Assembly (NCBI GenBank): GCA_001771815.1
Contig: MEPU01000004.1
Coordinates: 744,001-808,000 of the forward strand
DNA length: 64,000 nucleotides
Source: Bdellovibrionales bacterium RIFCSPHIGHO2_01_FULL_40_29
GTDB lineage: Bacteria; Bdellovibrionota; Bdellovibrionia; Bdellovibrionales; Bdellovibrionaceae
Direction of reading: 5' to 3'
In this document: one piece after another, positions 8,456 through 18,126 of the stretch
Layout: each line of letters starts with the position of its first letter
Numbering within the stretch: position 1 is the first letter of the stretch
Made by a program: the position numbers and the translations under genes
The notes under the pieces: generated by a model
Told to the model about the DNA's origin: nothing
The model's database searches: none
The model's input: only the letters and a program-made list of their open reading frames with translations

Positions 8456-9226
8456 ATGCAGCATATTTATTATGAACTGAGCGTTTTAGGCCGAGCGATC
8501 CACTTTAAGAATTTATCTGCGGCCGCCTTGCACGTTGGACTCAGCCAACCCCAATTGTCACGAATCATTGCAAAAATTGAAGATGAATTAAAAATTGTTT
8601 TATTGGATCGCTCTGCGAAGCGAAAATCCGGCTGGACTCCAGTAGCCTTTCAGCTTTCATTGCTATTTGAAAAATCCAGCAAACGCCTTGAATCCGAAAT
8701 CAATCATCTCAGTCATGATCAAGTGGTTGCCGAAATTAAAATTGGAACTCTGGAGGGCCTTTCCACATTTGCCATAAACACGTGTCAGTACTGTTTTGAT
8801 CATGTTGGAGTTTCAAAAATCTTTATTGAAATCTATGACCTCAATGAATTGGAAGCTCACTTCCTATCTGGCAATCTTGATCTGATTTTCACATCAAAAA
8901 CTCCGGGTCGACAAAAATTTCGTTATTCCATGGAATTGGGCTTTCAAGTGTTGGAAAAAATTCAGACCAACAAAAATTATGCTGTCCTTTCTTCGTTTGA
9001 ACATGGACGCAGCGTGAAGCGCGATCTTGAGGAATTCAAACATGTCTTGGTTTCAAACTCACTTTCACTTCGCAAGGAGTGGTTTAAAGCCATTGGTGGC
9101 ACAGGTTTTTTGCCGACTGAAGCTAAACGAGGACGCGCTAAAGAACATGAGCCCGTCTATTTGATTGGTTCTGAAATTCTGAATCCAGTCCTGTGGTCCC
9201 AGATTATTTCAGGAATTCAAGGATGA
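8456..9226 (+). CDS. Short LysR-type transcriptional regulator
   Basis: The N-terminus is a LysR winged HTH (AAALHVGLSQPQLSRIIAKIEDEL), followed by a divergent effector domain; 256 aa is shorter than the usual 290-320. It is preceded by AAAGGAG and lies 11 nt after ubiB, so it is likely the third gene of the rnr-ubiB operon. The effector half lacks the familiar LysR pattern, so the ligand and targets cannot be predicted. It ends 16 nt from the convergent msrA. Confidence 0.78.
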   Translation: MQHIYYELSVLGRAIHFKNLSAAALHVGLSQPQLSRIIAKIEDELKIVLLDRSAKRKSGWTPVAFQLSLLFEKSSKRLESEINHLSHDQVVAEIKIGTLEGLSTFAINTCQYCFDHVGVSKIFIEIYDLNELEAHFLSGNLDLIFTSKTPGRQKFRYSMELGFQVLEKIQTNKNYAVLSSFEHGRSVKRDLEEFKHVLVSNSLSLRKEWFKAIGGTGFLPTEAKRGRAKEHEPVYLIGSEILNPVLWSQIISGIQG

Positions 9227-9242
9227 GCTAGTCTCAAAGCCA

Positions 9243-9734
9243 TCACTCACGCCAATAGTGGCAGGTGTATCCATTTGGATTCTTCTGAAGATAATCCTGG
9301 TGATACTCTTCGGCAGTATAAAAAGGTGCGGCTTCTTGTATTTGAGTTACAAGTGGCTTCATCCATTTACCAGACTCTTGAACTTCTTTTTTGATTTCCA
9401 ATGCCGCTGTTTTTTGATTCTCATCAAAGTAAAATATGGCTGATCGATATTGAGTTCCCACATCGTTACCCTGTTGATTCAATGTTGTGGGATCATGCAA
9501 TTTAAAAAATGCCCGCAACAAGTCTTTGTATGTAAGCACATCAGAATCAAAATGAATCAAAACAGCTTCGGCATGATTCGTTTGACCTGTTTTAACTTTA
9601 GTATAAACGGCATCTTCAGCTGATGTGCCACCACAATATCCAACCTCGGTACGAATTACTCCGGGCATCGCCCGCAGTAATTCTTCAACACCCCAAAAAC
9701 ATCCTGCTGCTAAGATTGCTTTTTGCTCTGACAT
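9243..9734 (-). CDS. msrA: Peptide methionine sulfoxide reductase MsrA
   Basis: Reduces methionine-S-sulfoxide in oxidised proteins. The catalytic GCFWG motif (Cys near residue 12) and the GYCGG, YRSAIFY and EEYHQDYL segments are typical; 163 aa is the normal length for a single-domain MsrA. It begins 2 nt after the stop of the agmatinase-family gene, so the two are co-transcribed. No MsrB domain is fused. Confidence 0.95.
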   Translation of the reverse strand: MSEQKAILAAGCFWGVEELLRAMPGVIRTEVGYCGGTSAEDAVYTKVKTGQTNHAEAVLIHFDSDVLTYKDLLRAFFKLHDPTTLNQQGNDVGTQYRSAIFYFDENQKTAALEIKKEVQESGKWMKPLVTQIQEAAPFYTAEEYHQDYLQKNPNGYTCHYWRE

Positions 9735-9736
9735 AC

Positions 9737-10678
9737 CTAGTCCTTTTTCTCACCCATCAAACACAGCAATTCAAATAACGTGTCAACCGCAGCCAGCGAC
9801 GTGATTTGGGATGTATCAAATGGCGGAGAAACCTCGACAATATCTGCAGCCACCAAATTTTTAATTTTTAAAGCGCGCAAAATTCGTTGAACTTCATAGG
9901 TTGTCATACCACCAGGAACCGGTGTTCCTGTACCGGGTGCATAGGCAGGGTCTAGACAATCTATGTCAAAACTCAAATACGTTGATCCATTAAATTCAGG
10001 CAGTGTTTTAATAAATTCTTGAATTGGTTTTTCACGAATATCATCCATCGTGCGCACCTGAACATGATGCTTTGTCACCAGTTTCAAATCATCGCTACCA
10101 GCCAGTGGTCCACGAATTCCAATCTGAAGCATATTTTTCGGATCAACCAAACCCTCCTCGATAGCATGGCGAGCAAACGAGCCATGATGGTACTCGCACC
10201 CCCATGCTGCAGGGTACGTATCTAAGTGAGCATCAAAATGAATAAATTGAAGTGGCTGTCCCACATGTTTTCTAACCGCTCGTAATAAAGGCAAGGTCGT
10301 CGAATGATCCCCTCCCACAGCAATAAATTTCTTCTTTGTATTCAGTACGGACGTCGCAAATTTTTCAATTTTTTCGTAAGTTTGCGCTTGGTCAATAGGG
10401 ACTGTGGGACAATCGCCGATGTCTGCGACTTTCAAATTTTCAAACAGGGACATCGCCCGCGTCATATGAAAACCACGCCCCAGGCTAGACGCATCCCGAA
10501 TTTGTGTTGGTGCAAAACGAGCACCCGGTCGGTACGAAACACCACCATCATAGGGCACACCAAAAATAGCCACATCAAAATTTTCAGTCATTTCAGCAAT
10601 GGGCAGTCGGAAAAAAGTTTTTATAGCAGAAAAACGCGGAAATTCACGACCACTCATGGGTTTAAAGTCTTTGCTCAT
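9737..10678 (-). CDS. speB: Agmatinase/ureohydrolase family protein
   Basis: Manganese ureohydrolase, most like agmatinase (agmatine to putrescine and urea). Metal-binding motifs are complete: GGDHS, the DAHLD block, and SFDIDCLDPAYAPGTGTP. An HHGSFARH segment matches the agmatinase/guanidinobutyrase branch, not arginase. The ATG at 10676-10678 gives a conventional N-terminus; a TTG six codons upstream is an alternative. First gene of a two-gene unit with msrA. Substrate (agmatine or another guanidino compound) is inferred from family only. Confidence 0.88.
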   Translation of the reverse strand: MSKDFKPMSGREFPRFSAIKTFFRLPIAEMTENFDVAIFGVPYDGGVSYRPGARFAPTQIRDASSLGRGFHMTRAMSLFENLKVADIGDCPTVPIDQAQTYEKIEKFATSVLNTKKKFIAVGGDHSTTLPLLRAVRKHVGQPLQFIHFDAHLDTYPAAWGCEYHHGSFARHAIEEGLVDPKNMLQIGIRGPLAGSDDLKLVTKHHVQVRTMDDIREKPIQEFIKTLPEFNGSTYLSFDIDCLDPAYAPGTGTPVPGGMTTYEVQRILRALKIKNLVAADIVEVSPPFDTSQITSLAAVDTLFELLCLMGEKKD

Positions 10679-10741
10679 GGGTCTAATTATTGTCAAAAAT
10701 GACCTTGGTTACAAATACATTATCAATTAAAGTACTGTGTC

Positions 10742-11761
10742 ATGGCGAAAACAACAGTGTTAAATGTTCTGAAATATCAACATCAAGATCAATCGGATTT
10801 ACTTCACTGGTATCGCCAGAATCGCCGTGTATTGCCATGGCGTGCGCACAAAGACCCCTATAAAATTTGGATTTCCGAGGTCATGTTACAGCAAACAACA
10901 GTGGTTGCGGTCATTCCATTTTATGAAAAATTTTTAAGGCGCTTTCCAACAGTTCACTCCTTAGCAAAGGCCTCCGAAAATGAAGTGTTAGAGCACTGGG
11001 CGGGATTAGGATATTATTCTCGAGCTCGAAATCTTCACAAAGCGGCAAAACATTTATCGGTGTCTGGTTTTTATCGAACAGCAGAACAATTGCTGGAACT
11101 GCCGGGATTTGGCCCCTACACATCTCGTGCGGTCGCCAGTTTAGCTTTTGATGAACCTGTCGGAGTCTTGGATGGAAATGTGATTCGTATTTTAAGCCGC
11201 CGTTTTGGATTAAAAGTTGAATGGTGGAACAATAAAGAAAAATTAAGCTTACAAAAAATAGCGGATCAATTAGCCAATACACCCGACAACTCGGATATCA
11301 ATCAAGGGATGATGGAGTTGGGTGCCACTGTTTGCACACCTAAAAAACCATTGTGCCTTCTTTGTCCGTGGAAAGTGCGATGTTTAGCTCTTAAAACGGA
11401 TCAGGTTCAAGCATTACCCCTGTCCAAACCTCGGGCTGCAACTGAAATTTGGCAATGGACTTTGCACCCCCAGATTAAAGGAAGCAAAATTTTTCTAACT
11501 CCACTTAGCACAGCTCCATTTTTAAAGAATGTTCTTTTTCCCGTAAGCACTGTGGAAAAATTAAAGAAAAAACCAAAAAATTTTCACATCAAACACAGCG
11601 TCACGAAGTATTCGCTTTATATCAAAATTGAAAAATCCAAGCCTGAGACACGCCACCCAGGACAATGGGTTAATTTAAATGAAATAAAAAAAATGAACCC
11701 GTCCAGCTTAATGACTAAAATTTTGAAATTCTCAAAAAACAATGAGACGATCAAATCATGA
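10742..11761 (+). CDS. mutY: A/G-specific adenine DNA glycosylase MutY
   Basis: Base-excision repair enzyme removing A opposite 8-oxoG. Visible: an HhH glycosylase core with SEVMLQQTTV, the helix-hairpin-helix LPGFGPYTSRA followed by VLDGNVIRI with the catalytic Asp, and a 4Fe-4S cluster loop C-x6-C-x2-C-x5-C (CTPKKPLCLLCPWKVRC). The C-terminal Nudix-like 8-oxoG recognition domain is present but poorly conserved. 339 aa is normal. The next gene overlaps its stop by 4 nt (ATGA), indicating translational coupling. Confidence 0.94.
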   Translation: MAKTTVLNVLKYQHQDQSDLLHWYRQNRRVLPWRAHKDPYKIWISEVMLQQTTVVAVIPFYEKFLRRFPTVHSLAKASENEVLEHWAGLGYYSRARNLHKAAKHLSVSGFYRTAEQLLELPGFGPYTSRAVASLAFDEPVGVLDGNVIRILSRRFGLKVEWWNNKEKLSLQKIADQLANTPDNSDINQGMMELGATVCTPKKPLCLLCPWKVRCLALKTDQVQALPLSKPRAATEIWQWTLHPQIKGSKIFLTPLSTAPFLKNVLFPVSTVEKLKKKPKNFHIKHSVTKYSLYIKIEKSKPETRHPGQWVNLNEIKKMNPSSLMTKILKFSKNNETIKS

Positions 11762-12285
11762 AAATTCTGATAGCACTTGTTTTATGGATTTCGATTAATG
11801 CCAACGCGGCCCCACACCCGATGATGGCCACGACTCGTATTAATCAAATTCAATCCGGCGCTGTCTTTAGCCAATGGGGTTTTTCAGTTCAGAAATTTCC
11901 TCTGGATTGGAGCTTAAAAACACCATTGGCTTCAGATCAAAATGCACTTGAGATTGGCCCCATGGATATGACATCAAAGACTTTAATCAGCTTTAAAGCC
12001 GAACATGTCTCGGCCAAAACAGATCTTGAAAAGTATGTCCGGCAGTACCTTCGTGATTACAATCAATATGGGTTTGAAGTTGTTGGATTACAGTCGCTCA
12101 AAGAACAACACCACAATTCAGTGGTTGTTGATTTAAATCAAAAGAATAAATTGACCCGTTCCCGACAAGTTTTTTTCAAAAAAAATGATCGCATTGTTTT
12201 GGCAACTTGCCTTGATAGTTTCGAGCAATTTAATAAAACAATTTTAATCTGCAATTCAATCCTGGATACCTTCAGCTGGCGCTAG
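11758..12285 (+). CDS. Secreted protein of unknown function
   Basis: 175 aa with a signal peptide (MKILIALVLWISINANA) and no recognised catalytic motif. The mixed alpha/beta pattern with a PLDWSLKTP stretch and two late cysteines (TCLDSF, LICNS) recalls PsbP/DcrB-like exported proteins, but this is weak. It is translationally coupled to mutY (ATGA overlap) and its stop codon overlaps that of the convergent helicase gene within one CTAG palindrome. Confidence 0.7.
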   Translation: MKILIALVLWISINANAAPHPMMATTRINQIQSGAVFSQWGFSVQKFPLDWSLKTPLASDQNALEIGPMDMTSKTLISFKAEHVSAKTDLEKYVRQYLRDYNQYGFEVVGLQSLKEQHHNSVVVDLNQKNKLTRSRQVFFKKNDRIVLATCLDSFEQFNKTILICNSILDTFSWR

Positions 12286-13928
12286 CCAAAGATTTTCTTA
12301 AAAATCGATTTCACAGTTGTTCCCAAACCTTTAGACGATGTCGATGTTGAAGATGACTTCGATGAATTACTTCGAAATGATTTTGCAGCTTTTGGCTGTT
12401 CTTTTCGAGGTTGATTCTGTTTGGGTACAATGGGCTTAGCCTGATGATGAGGTTTTGAACTATTCATTTTTTGGTGTGAAATCGGTTTCTTCACAGACGA
12501 ATCTATTTTTTCACCCTTTGCATGCGTCGCTGGTCCTATTTTTTTGTCTCCAACTTTGTGATGAGGTTTGGGACCATCTTTAGGACCTGATTTAACAAAG
12601 TCCTTCTTAAAACCATCTGGACGACTTGGTCGCTTGCCATCACGATTTTCAAATGGTCGCCCCCCTGGTGAACGCTTACGATCTCCACTGCCAGAAGAGT
12701 GTGGTTTACGATCAAAACGATCGCCATAGCTTGCACGCTGCTCAGACGGAAACCTTTTAAACTCTTTCACAATATCAACATCTTCTAGATAGGTAATTTC
12801 AATTTTCTTTTTTGTGTACTCTTCAACACGCCCTAAAGAATCAATATCTTTTTCACAAACCAATGAAAATGCTTTGCCCTCACGGCCCGCTCGCCCTGTA
12901 CGACCAATTCGGTGCACATAAGATTCAGCATCTTGTGGCATTTCAAAATTCACAACCATATCGACACCGTTTATATCTAATCCACGTGCAGCAACATCCG
13001 TTGCAACCAAAATATTTTGATCATTATCGCCTTTGAATTTTTCAATAACAGCATTACGTTGTGGCTGTGAATTTAAACTTGAAATACCCATCGCCGGAAT
13101 TTGATTGTCCATCAAAAATTTAGCAATCCGGTCTACATTGTGTTTGAAATTTGTAAAAATCATGGCTTGCTTTGGATTTTCTTTTTTCAAAAGCGACAGC
13201 AACTGCTGCGGTTTCTCATCATTTCCCAAATGAATCAAAAAATCTTTGACGTGATCTGCTTTGGCTTGATCCCGACTGATATTGATTTCAACTGGTTCTG
13301 CACCAAACTCATAAGCCGTGTTCAAAACATCAAAATTTAAAGTAGCACTAAACACAAGAAATTGGCGATCTCGCGGAACACGCCCCAAAATATATTTCAT
13401 ATCGTCTTTAAAACCCATATCGAACATGCGATCAGCTTCATCAAAAATAATCACACGAACTTGCTTCAGATCAACATGGTTTTCTTTATAAAGATCAATC
13501 AAACGACCCGGGGTTGAAACAATAAACTGCAAGCCTGATTTTAAAGCTTCTTTTTGTTTATCATAACCCGTACCGCCGTAAACAGGATGACTTTTGATTC
13601 CTGTGCCTGCAGAAATTTTAAGAACATTATCGTGGATCTGATCTGCAAGTTCTCGAGTGGGAACTAAAATTAAAACTTGGCTGAGTGGAAGCCAGTTTTT
13701 CATTGCCCGTTCATGATCGGGATCTGTTTGTGTGCGTAAAATACGTTCGATCAACGGCACCAAGAAGGCCGCCGTTTTGCCAGTTCCTGTTTGAGCCAGG
13801 CCCGCGACATCATTTCCGGCAAGGATCAATGGGATAGCCTTCTCCTGAATTGGCGTCATTTCGACGTAATTGAGTTTTTCGATAGCAGAATTAAGACGCG
13901 GTTCCAGATTTAGTTCAGAATATTTCAT
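12282..13928 (-). CDS. rhlE: DEAD-box RNA helicase, RhlE-like
   Basis: ATP-dependent RNA helicase. Motifs in order: Q motif (MTPIQEKAIP), AQTGTGKT, PTRELA, TPGRLID, DEAD, SAT, and HRIGRTGRAG. The core ends near residue 385 and a Lys/Gly/Ser/Pro-rich basic tail of about 150 residues follows, as in RhlE/CsdA-type helicases, probably for RNA contact. With rnr and pcnB nearby it belongs to the RNA-turnover repertoire; subfamily naming (rhlE against other DEAD helicases) is tentative. Confidence 0.9.
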   Translation of the reverse strand: MKYSELNLEPRLNSAIEKLNYVEMTPIQEKAIPLILAGNDVAGLAQTGTGKTAAFLVPLIERILRTQTDPDHERAMKNWLPLSQVLILVPTRELADQIHDNVLKISAGTGIKSHPVYGGTGYDKQKEALKSGLQFIVSTPGRLIDLYKENHVDLKQVRVIIFDEADRMFDMGFKDDMKYILGRVPRDRQFLVFSATLNFDVLNTAYEFGAEPVEINISRDQAKADHVKDFLIHLGNDEKPQQLLSLLKKENPKQAMIFTNFKHNVDRIAKFLMDNQIPAMGISSLNSQPQRNAVIEKFKGDNDQNILVATDVAARGLDINGVDMVVNFEMPQDAESYVHRIGRTGRAGREGKAFSLVCEKDIDSLGRVEEYTKKKIEITYLEDVDIVKEFKRFPSEQRASYGDRFDRKPHSSGSGDRKRSPGGRPFENRDGKRPSRPDGFKKDFVKSGPKDGPKPHHKVGDKKIGPATHAKGEKIDSSVKKPISHQKMNSSKPHHQAKPIVPKQNQPRKEQPKAAKSFRSNSSKSSSTSTSSKGLGTTVKSIFKKIFG

Positions 13929-13979
13929 AGCAAGGTATGTGATAGACTCATGCTGTTACAGAGTCACGTCAGAAGCCTT

Positions 13980-14798
13980 TTATGCATTGTGCAATTTGAT
14001 AAAATCACGCAGAACTGTCGTGAATTCTTGATACTTCTCATAATGGATCCAGTGACTAGCGCCCGAGATCTGCACACCTGTAATACCAGGATTTATCTGA
14101 AGCATTTTTTCATATGTTTCCATTTTAAGCACATGGGATTTTTCACCACGAATCAAGAGTACAGGCATTTTAAACCCCGCAACTTCTTGCCATTGATTTT
14201 TAAGTTGCCCCTCTTTAACGATTGTCACGATACCCTGTTTTGAAAATCTCCAGTCATAAGATCCATCTGGTTTCTCTTCCAGATTCGCCTGAAGAAACTG
14301 ACTTAAAATAGCCGGAGACTCTTTAGAGCGAAAGACCGCCGAAAATTGAGTATCGAAAAAATTTTTACTGGCCTCGCGGTTTGCAAATGGTGTTGGAACC
14401 GCATCCAGCATGGTTTGATAGTACACATGCGACTGAGGATCAGCTTCGGGCCCAATGTCTTCAATCGTCAGTGTTTTTACCTTTTGAGGATATTTACCAG
14501 CAAAAACCATGGCATTTCGACCCCCCATCGAATGTCCGACAAGATGAAAATGATCCCAACCCAGCTCATCCGTAATGATGTTTAAGTCTTCAGCAAATAT
14601 TTCAGTAGTGTAACCACTTTCTGGCTTAAATGATCGACCATGACCTCGTTGATCATAGATCAAACATTGAAACTCACTCTCGAACTGATTGGCAATTTTT
14701 CTCCAATTCGCAGAAAAAGCCATCAATCCATGAAGAAATACGATGCGATCCGCCGAATTGGTCCCTAGCACTGAGTAATGAAAATTATCTTTGAACAT
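13980..14798 (-). CDS. Alpha/beta-hydrolase (YbfF-like esterase)
   Basis: Soluble serine hydrolase. The oxyanion HG (VFLHGLM), YDQRGHGRS, the nucleophile elbow GHSMGG and the final catalytic His in GASHWIH are all seen; the acid residue is probably in the IEDIGPEAD or RGEKS region. 272 aa with no signal peptide. It is most like the YbfF/ABHD11 esterase group; the substrate is unknown. Confidence 0.85.
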   Translation of the reverse strand: MFKDNFHYSVLGTNSADRIVFLHGLMAFSANWRKIANQFESEFQCLIYDQRGHGRSFKPESGYTTEIFAEDLNIITDELGWDHFHLVGHSMGGRNAMVFAGKYPQKVKTLTIEDIGPEADPQSHVYYQTMLDAVPTPFANREASKNFFDTQFSAVFRSKESPAILSQFLQANLEEKPDGSYDWRFSKQGIVTIVKEGQLKNQWQEVAGFKMPVLLIRGEKSHVLKMETYEKMLQINPGITGVQISGASHWIHYEKYQEFTTVLRDFIKLHNA

Positions 14799-14864
14799 TA
14801 TTTTTTAAGTACTCGACTTGAAATCGAAGCTCAATTAAAAAAGAAGAGTCACAACACTTAGAGG

Positions 14865-16088
14865 ATGTTAAACTTTCGTATGACTGAAAATCCCAAGTCC
14901 TCATTGAAGAGGATTTATACAGATAAACTCCAACAAATGCAGGATGCCATTGATCCGCAGGCCATTGGCATTCTTAAGCGGCTTAAAGAAAATGACTTTC
15001 AGGCCTATCTCGTCGGTGGCGGTGTTCGTGATTTGTTAGTTGGGATAAAACCCAAAGATTTTGATATCGCGACCAACGCTCTTCCAAATATGGTCAAAAA
15101 AAAGGTCCCGTATTGCTTCATTATTGGTCGACGCTTTAAATTGGTTCATGCCCGCCGTGGCGAGCATATTTATGAAATTGCTACATTTCGAAGAGCTGCG
15201 TCTGCCGAAGAGTTAGAATCCGCCGCAGATAACGAGCAACTTTTCGCCGAAGAAAATTTTTTCGGAAATATCGAAGAAGATTCCTACCGTCGAGATTTTA
15301 CGATCAATGCCATGTTTTACGATCCCATTGATAAAAAAATTGTGGATTACTGCCATGGCCTTGAGGACATTCAAGCCTGCACACTTCGAATGATCGGCGA
15401 TCCCGTCGCTCGCTTAAAAGAAGATCCTATCCGTATTTTACGCGCCATTCGCTTGTCTCAAAAATTAAATTTCACAATAGCCTCTGATTTACGTCAGGCT
15501 ATTTCTGATTGCAAAGAAGACCTCAAAAAGGCGGTTTTACCTCGACGACGCGAAGAGTGGCTGAAATTTTTTCGTCTTCCAAATGTGGATCTGGCGCTGA
15601 TCGAATTATTTGATCTTGGTCTGATGGAAATGGTTTTGCCTTCATTTCATAAAATTTTTTCCGATGAAAAATCCCGCGAAGATTTTTTAAATTACTTGCG
15701 GCAATTTCATTTCGCTGGAATTAATTTTGCGGATACCGGCGAACTTTTTTCTGCAGTCGTCTATGCGTACCTTCTGGTGACACGACCTGATGGCTTCAAT
15801 GCCAACAATCTCGAAGAAGACGAGGAATTCTTTTTATTTTGCCGTGATGAATTGGGAATTTTCAAAGCTGAACTTGCGATGTTGCTCAAGACCTTACAGT
15901 TTATGCACTCATTTAAAAAAATCCAACCTTACAAACAAAAAGGTGAACGTCGTCAATACTCTTTGGTGCACAATCACAGTTTTGAATACGGTCTTAAGCT
16001 CAGCATTTTGTCTGGGTATCTCTCGGCCAGCGAGCTTCTTTTTTGGCTGACCGAAAAAGATCGTTTTGTACTTAGCGAGCAGAATTAA
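14865..16088 (+). CDS. pcnB: Poly(A) polymerase / tRNA nucleotidyltransferase family (PcnB type)
   Basis: Class II nucleotidyltransferase. The catalytic LVGGGVRDLLVG and DFDIATNA Asp pair are near residue 60, the RRDFTINAMFYD motif near residue 150, and the R-x-x-EDPIRILRAIRLSQKL RNA-binding neck follows. The IIGRRFKLVHARRG segment and PcnB-like C-terminal half favour poly(A) polymerase over CCA-adding enzyme. Start at 14865 or ATG 14880 (MTENPKSS); neither has ideal spacing to AGAGGA. Poly(A) tails would feed RNase R and helicase-assisted decay. Confidence 0.88.
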   Translation: MLNFRMTENPKSSLKRIYTDKLQQMQDAIDPQAIGILKRLKENDFQAYLVGGGVRDLLVGIKPKDFDIATNALPNMVKKKVPYCFIIGRRFKLVHARRGEHIYEIATFRRAASAEELESAADNEQLFAEENFFGNIEEDSYRRDFTINAMFYDPIDKKIVDYCHGLEDIQACTLRMIGDPVARLKEDPIRILRAIRLSQKLNFTIASDLRQAISDCKEDLKKAVLPRRREEWLKFFRLPNVDLALIELFDLGLMEMVLPSFHKIFSDEKSREDFLNYLRQFHFAGINFADTGELFSAVVYAYLLVTRPDGFNANNLEEDEEFFLFCRDELGIFKAELAMLLKTLQFMHSFKKIQPYKQKGERRQYSLVHNHSFEYGLKLSILSGYLSASELLFWLTEKDRFVLSEQN

Positions 16089-16090
16089 AA

Positions 16091-18115
16091 CTAAAACTGC
16101 ATCGCTGTTTCGATAATGGCACCGCTATCAATTCTGTGCTTGCGGTACAATTCAATGGCGTTATAAGCACTTTGCCCAAACTGTCCACGAACGCCTAATG
16201 ATTTTACTTTGACTGAAAATCCAGCCTGTACCAATTGATGAGTCACAAAACTACCCAACCCAAGGGCCACTTGGTGATCTTCAACAGTTATTATTTGTCC
16301 CTGGCATTGTTGAACAAGATCCTTCAGATCACTGGCATTCAAATGGTTTAAACAATTCATGTTTACAACAGCGCTACCAATGGATTGTGCCTTTAATGAT
16401 TGGCTTGCCAACAATGCTTGTCCCACCAAAGAGCCTGTCGTGATGATCAAAACATTTTTTCCCGAACCTAAATTATTTTGAAGCACCTGTGGTTTTCCAA
16501 GCTGATAGGAAATCTTATTTTCATCAGTCTTGTATGATTTTGGAAAATTCTCGCGACCTAAAAAGAAAATAGACGTGGGTGGAGTTTTTCCCAAGGCTCG
16601 CGCTTGCACAAACTTTTCAATCACTTCGGTCATCAGCGCTTCGGCCTCTTCGCTGCAGCTTAAGGAATACAAATCCACATGGGGAATTGTCGCCAACATG
16701 GACATATAACTTAATGCCTGATGGGACGCACCGTCTGCGGCATCCTGAAAACCCGTATGAGAAAATACTCCGATAACAGGAGCTTCCGAAAGAGACGCCA
16801 TCGTTATTGGAAGCGCACCTTTAGTCACTCCGAATTGAGCAAACGTATCCACAACAGGAATAAATCCCTGCTTCGACAATCCCGCTGCAGCCGAGATCAT
16901 ATTGCTTTCGGCGACGCCAACATCCAAACAATGATCTGCAAAATCTTTTCGAAATCCTGCAACTCCGGTAGATCCCGGCAAATCAGAAGTCACTGATAGA
17001 ATAGGATACCCTTTTTTGGCGGCAGCAATCATGGCTTTAGAAATTCCGGTCTGAATTTTTTCACCCGTATCTGGAACTGCCGTTGCTTTTATTTTTTTCT
17101 CAAGCTGAAGAAGCTCTTCAATCCACGAGTGAAATAAATCCGGTGCAATTTCATCAGCATGGATTTCTTTAATAAAATCAGCCAACTCCGTTGGCGATTT
17201 GCATGGAAACCCGTGGCCGCCGCTAGCAGATTCGGCTGTTTTCTTAGTTCCTATGCCTTTAATCGTTTTTGCCCACACAGCAACTGGCTTTGTTGGATTT
17301 TGCTCGGCCATTTGTTTTGCTTTTTCAATGGCTTCAGTACATTTTTGCAAATCATTTCCATTTTCAACAAAGATCACGTTCCAACCCAAGGCTTCTAAAG
17401 ATTTAAATGTTGGAGCCATCGAAAAAGAATCAATATCAATTCGACCAGTCAATTTTGTATTGTTATCACTAATCAAAACAACAAACGGAGCTAGCTTATT
17501 TTTTTGTGCTAAACCCGGAATTGCGGCCAGGGCTTCTTTAGCCTCGCCCTCCATTGCGGCACCATCTGAGAGCACACAAAAAGTTGTTCGATTTGTACCT
17601 GCTAGCTTTTCGGCTAACGCCAATCCCTGAGATTGGGGAAATGCAGAACCCAATGGTCCATTGCTCAGGTAAACACCCTCTGGAAAACAGTGCACTTCTC
17701 CATGCCCTGTTAAACCACTTTCAATAGAGCGAAACTTTTTAAGTGAATTGAAATCTAAACCGGCCATACCATAGTTGGCTTTTAAGGCGTAAAGGCCATT
17801 TTCACAATGACCAGCATCATTGATGACGTGAAATAAATCATACCAATTTTTATTCTGTTTTTCGCTTTCATGAAAAATGATCCCATGAAGAGCCGACATC
17901 ATATCTGCTAATGCTGCAGGACCACCATAATGAGAAGCAGCTCCACCAAGAACCGCGTTCATGTCCATCAGTGCCACCAATGCACGAGTGGCTTTGGGAT
18001 CTGCAACCAAGATGGTTTCACCGCTCATCAGCCGAACTGTTTTGCTCAACTGTGGTTTTTTGTTTTGATGTCCTGCTAAATGGTTTTTCACTTGAAGTGG
18101 CTTGATTTGTGTCAT
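16091..18115 (-). CDS. tkt: Transketolase
   Basis: Thiamine-diphosphate enzyme of the non-oxidative pentose phosphate pathway, which supplies erythrose-4-phosphate to the shikimate pathway. The N-terminal TPP-binding domain has GHGEVH...NGPLGSAFPQSQG and SDGAAMEGEAKEAL...DNN (the first Gly of the usual GDG is Ser here); the Pyr domain has GVAESNMISAAAGLS with the catalytic Glu; a C-terminal transketolase domain ends near 674. Length is normal. It diverges from add with only 11 nt between the start codons. Confidence 0.9.
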   Translation of the reverse strand: MTQIKPLQVKNHLAGHQNKKPQLSKTVRLMSGETILVADPKATRALVALMDMNAVLGGAASHYGGPAALADMMSALHGIIFHESEKQNKNWYDLFHVINDAGHCENGLYALKANYGMAGLDFNSLKKFRSIESGLTGHGEVHCFPEGVYLSNGPLGSAFPQSQGLALAEKLAGTNRTTFCVLSDGAAMEGEAKEALAAIPGLAQKNKLAPFVVLISDNNTKLTGRIDIDSFSMAPTFKSLEALGWNVIFVENGNDLQKCTEAIEKAKQMAEQNPTKPVAVWAKTIKGIGTKKTAESASGGHGFPCKSPTELADFIKEIHADEIAPDLFHSWIEELLQLEKKIKATAVPDTGEKIQTGISKAMIAAAKKGYPILSVTSDLPGSTGVAGFRKDFADHCLDVGVAESNMISAAAGLSKQGFIPVVDTFAQFGVTKGALPITMASLSEAPVIGVFSHTGFQDAADGASHQALSYMSMLATIPHVDLYSLSCSEEAEALMTEVIEKFVQARALGKTPPTSIFFLGRENFPKSYKTDENKISYQLGKPQVLQNNLGSGKNVLIITTGSLVGQALLASQSLKAQSIGSAVVNMNCLNHLNASDLKDLVQQCQGQIITVEDHQVALGLGSFVTHQLVQAGFSVKVKSLGVRGQFGQSAYNAIELYRKHRIDSGAIIETAMQF

Positions 18116-18126
18116 ACTTATTTTTT

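Noticed and set aside
10304-10702. 132-codon plus-strand open frame
   Set aside because: Antisense to the agmatinase-family gene; low-complexity translation.
10911-11282. 123-codon minus-strand open frame
   Set aside because: Lies wholly inside mutY, whose catalytic motifs are clear; no ribosome-binding site or domain.
17199-17630. 143-codon plus-strand open frame
   Set aside because: Antisense to the transketolase gene and lacking any recognisable domain.
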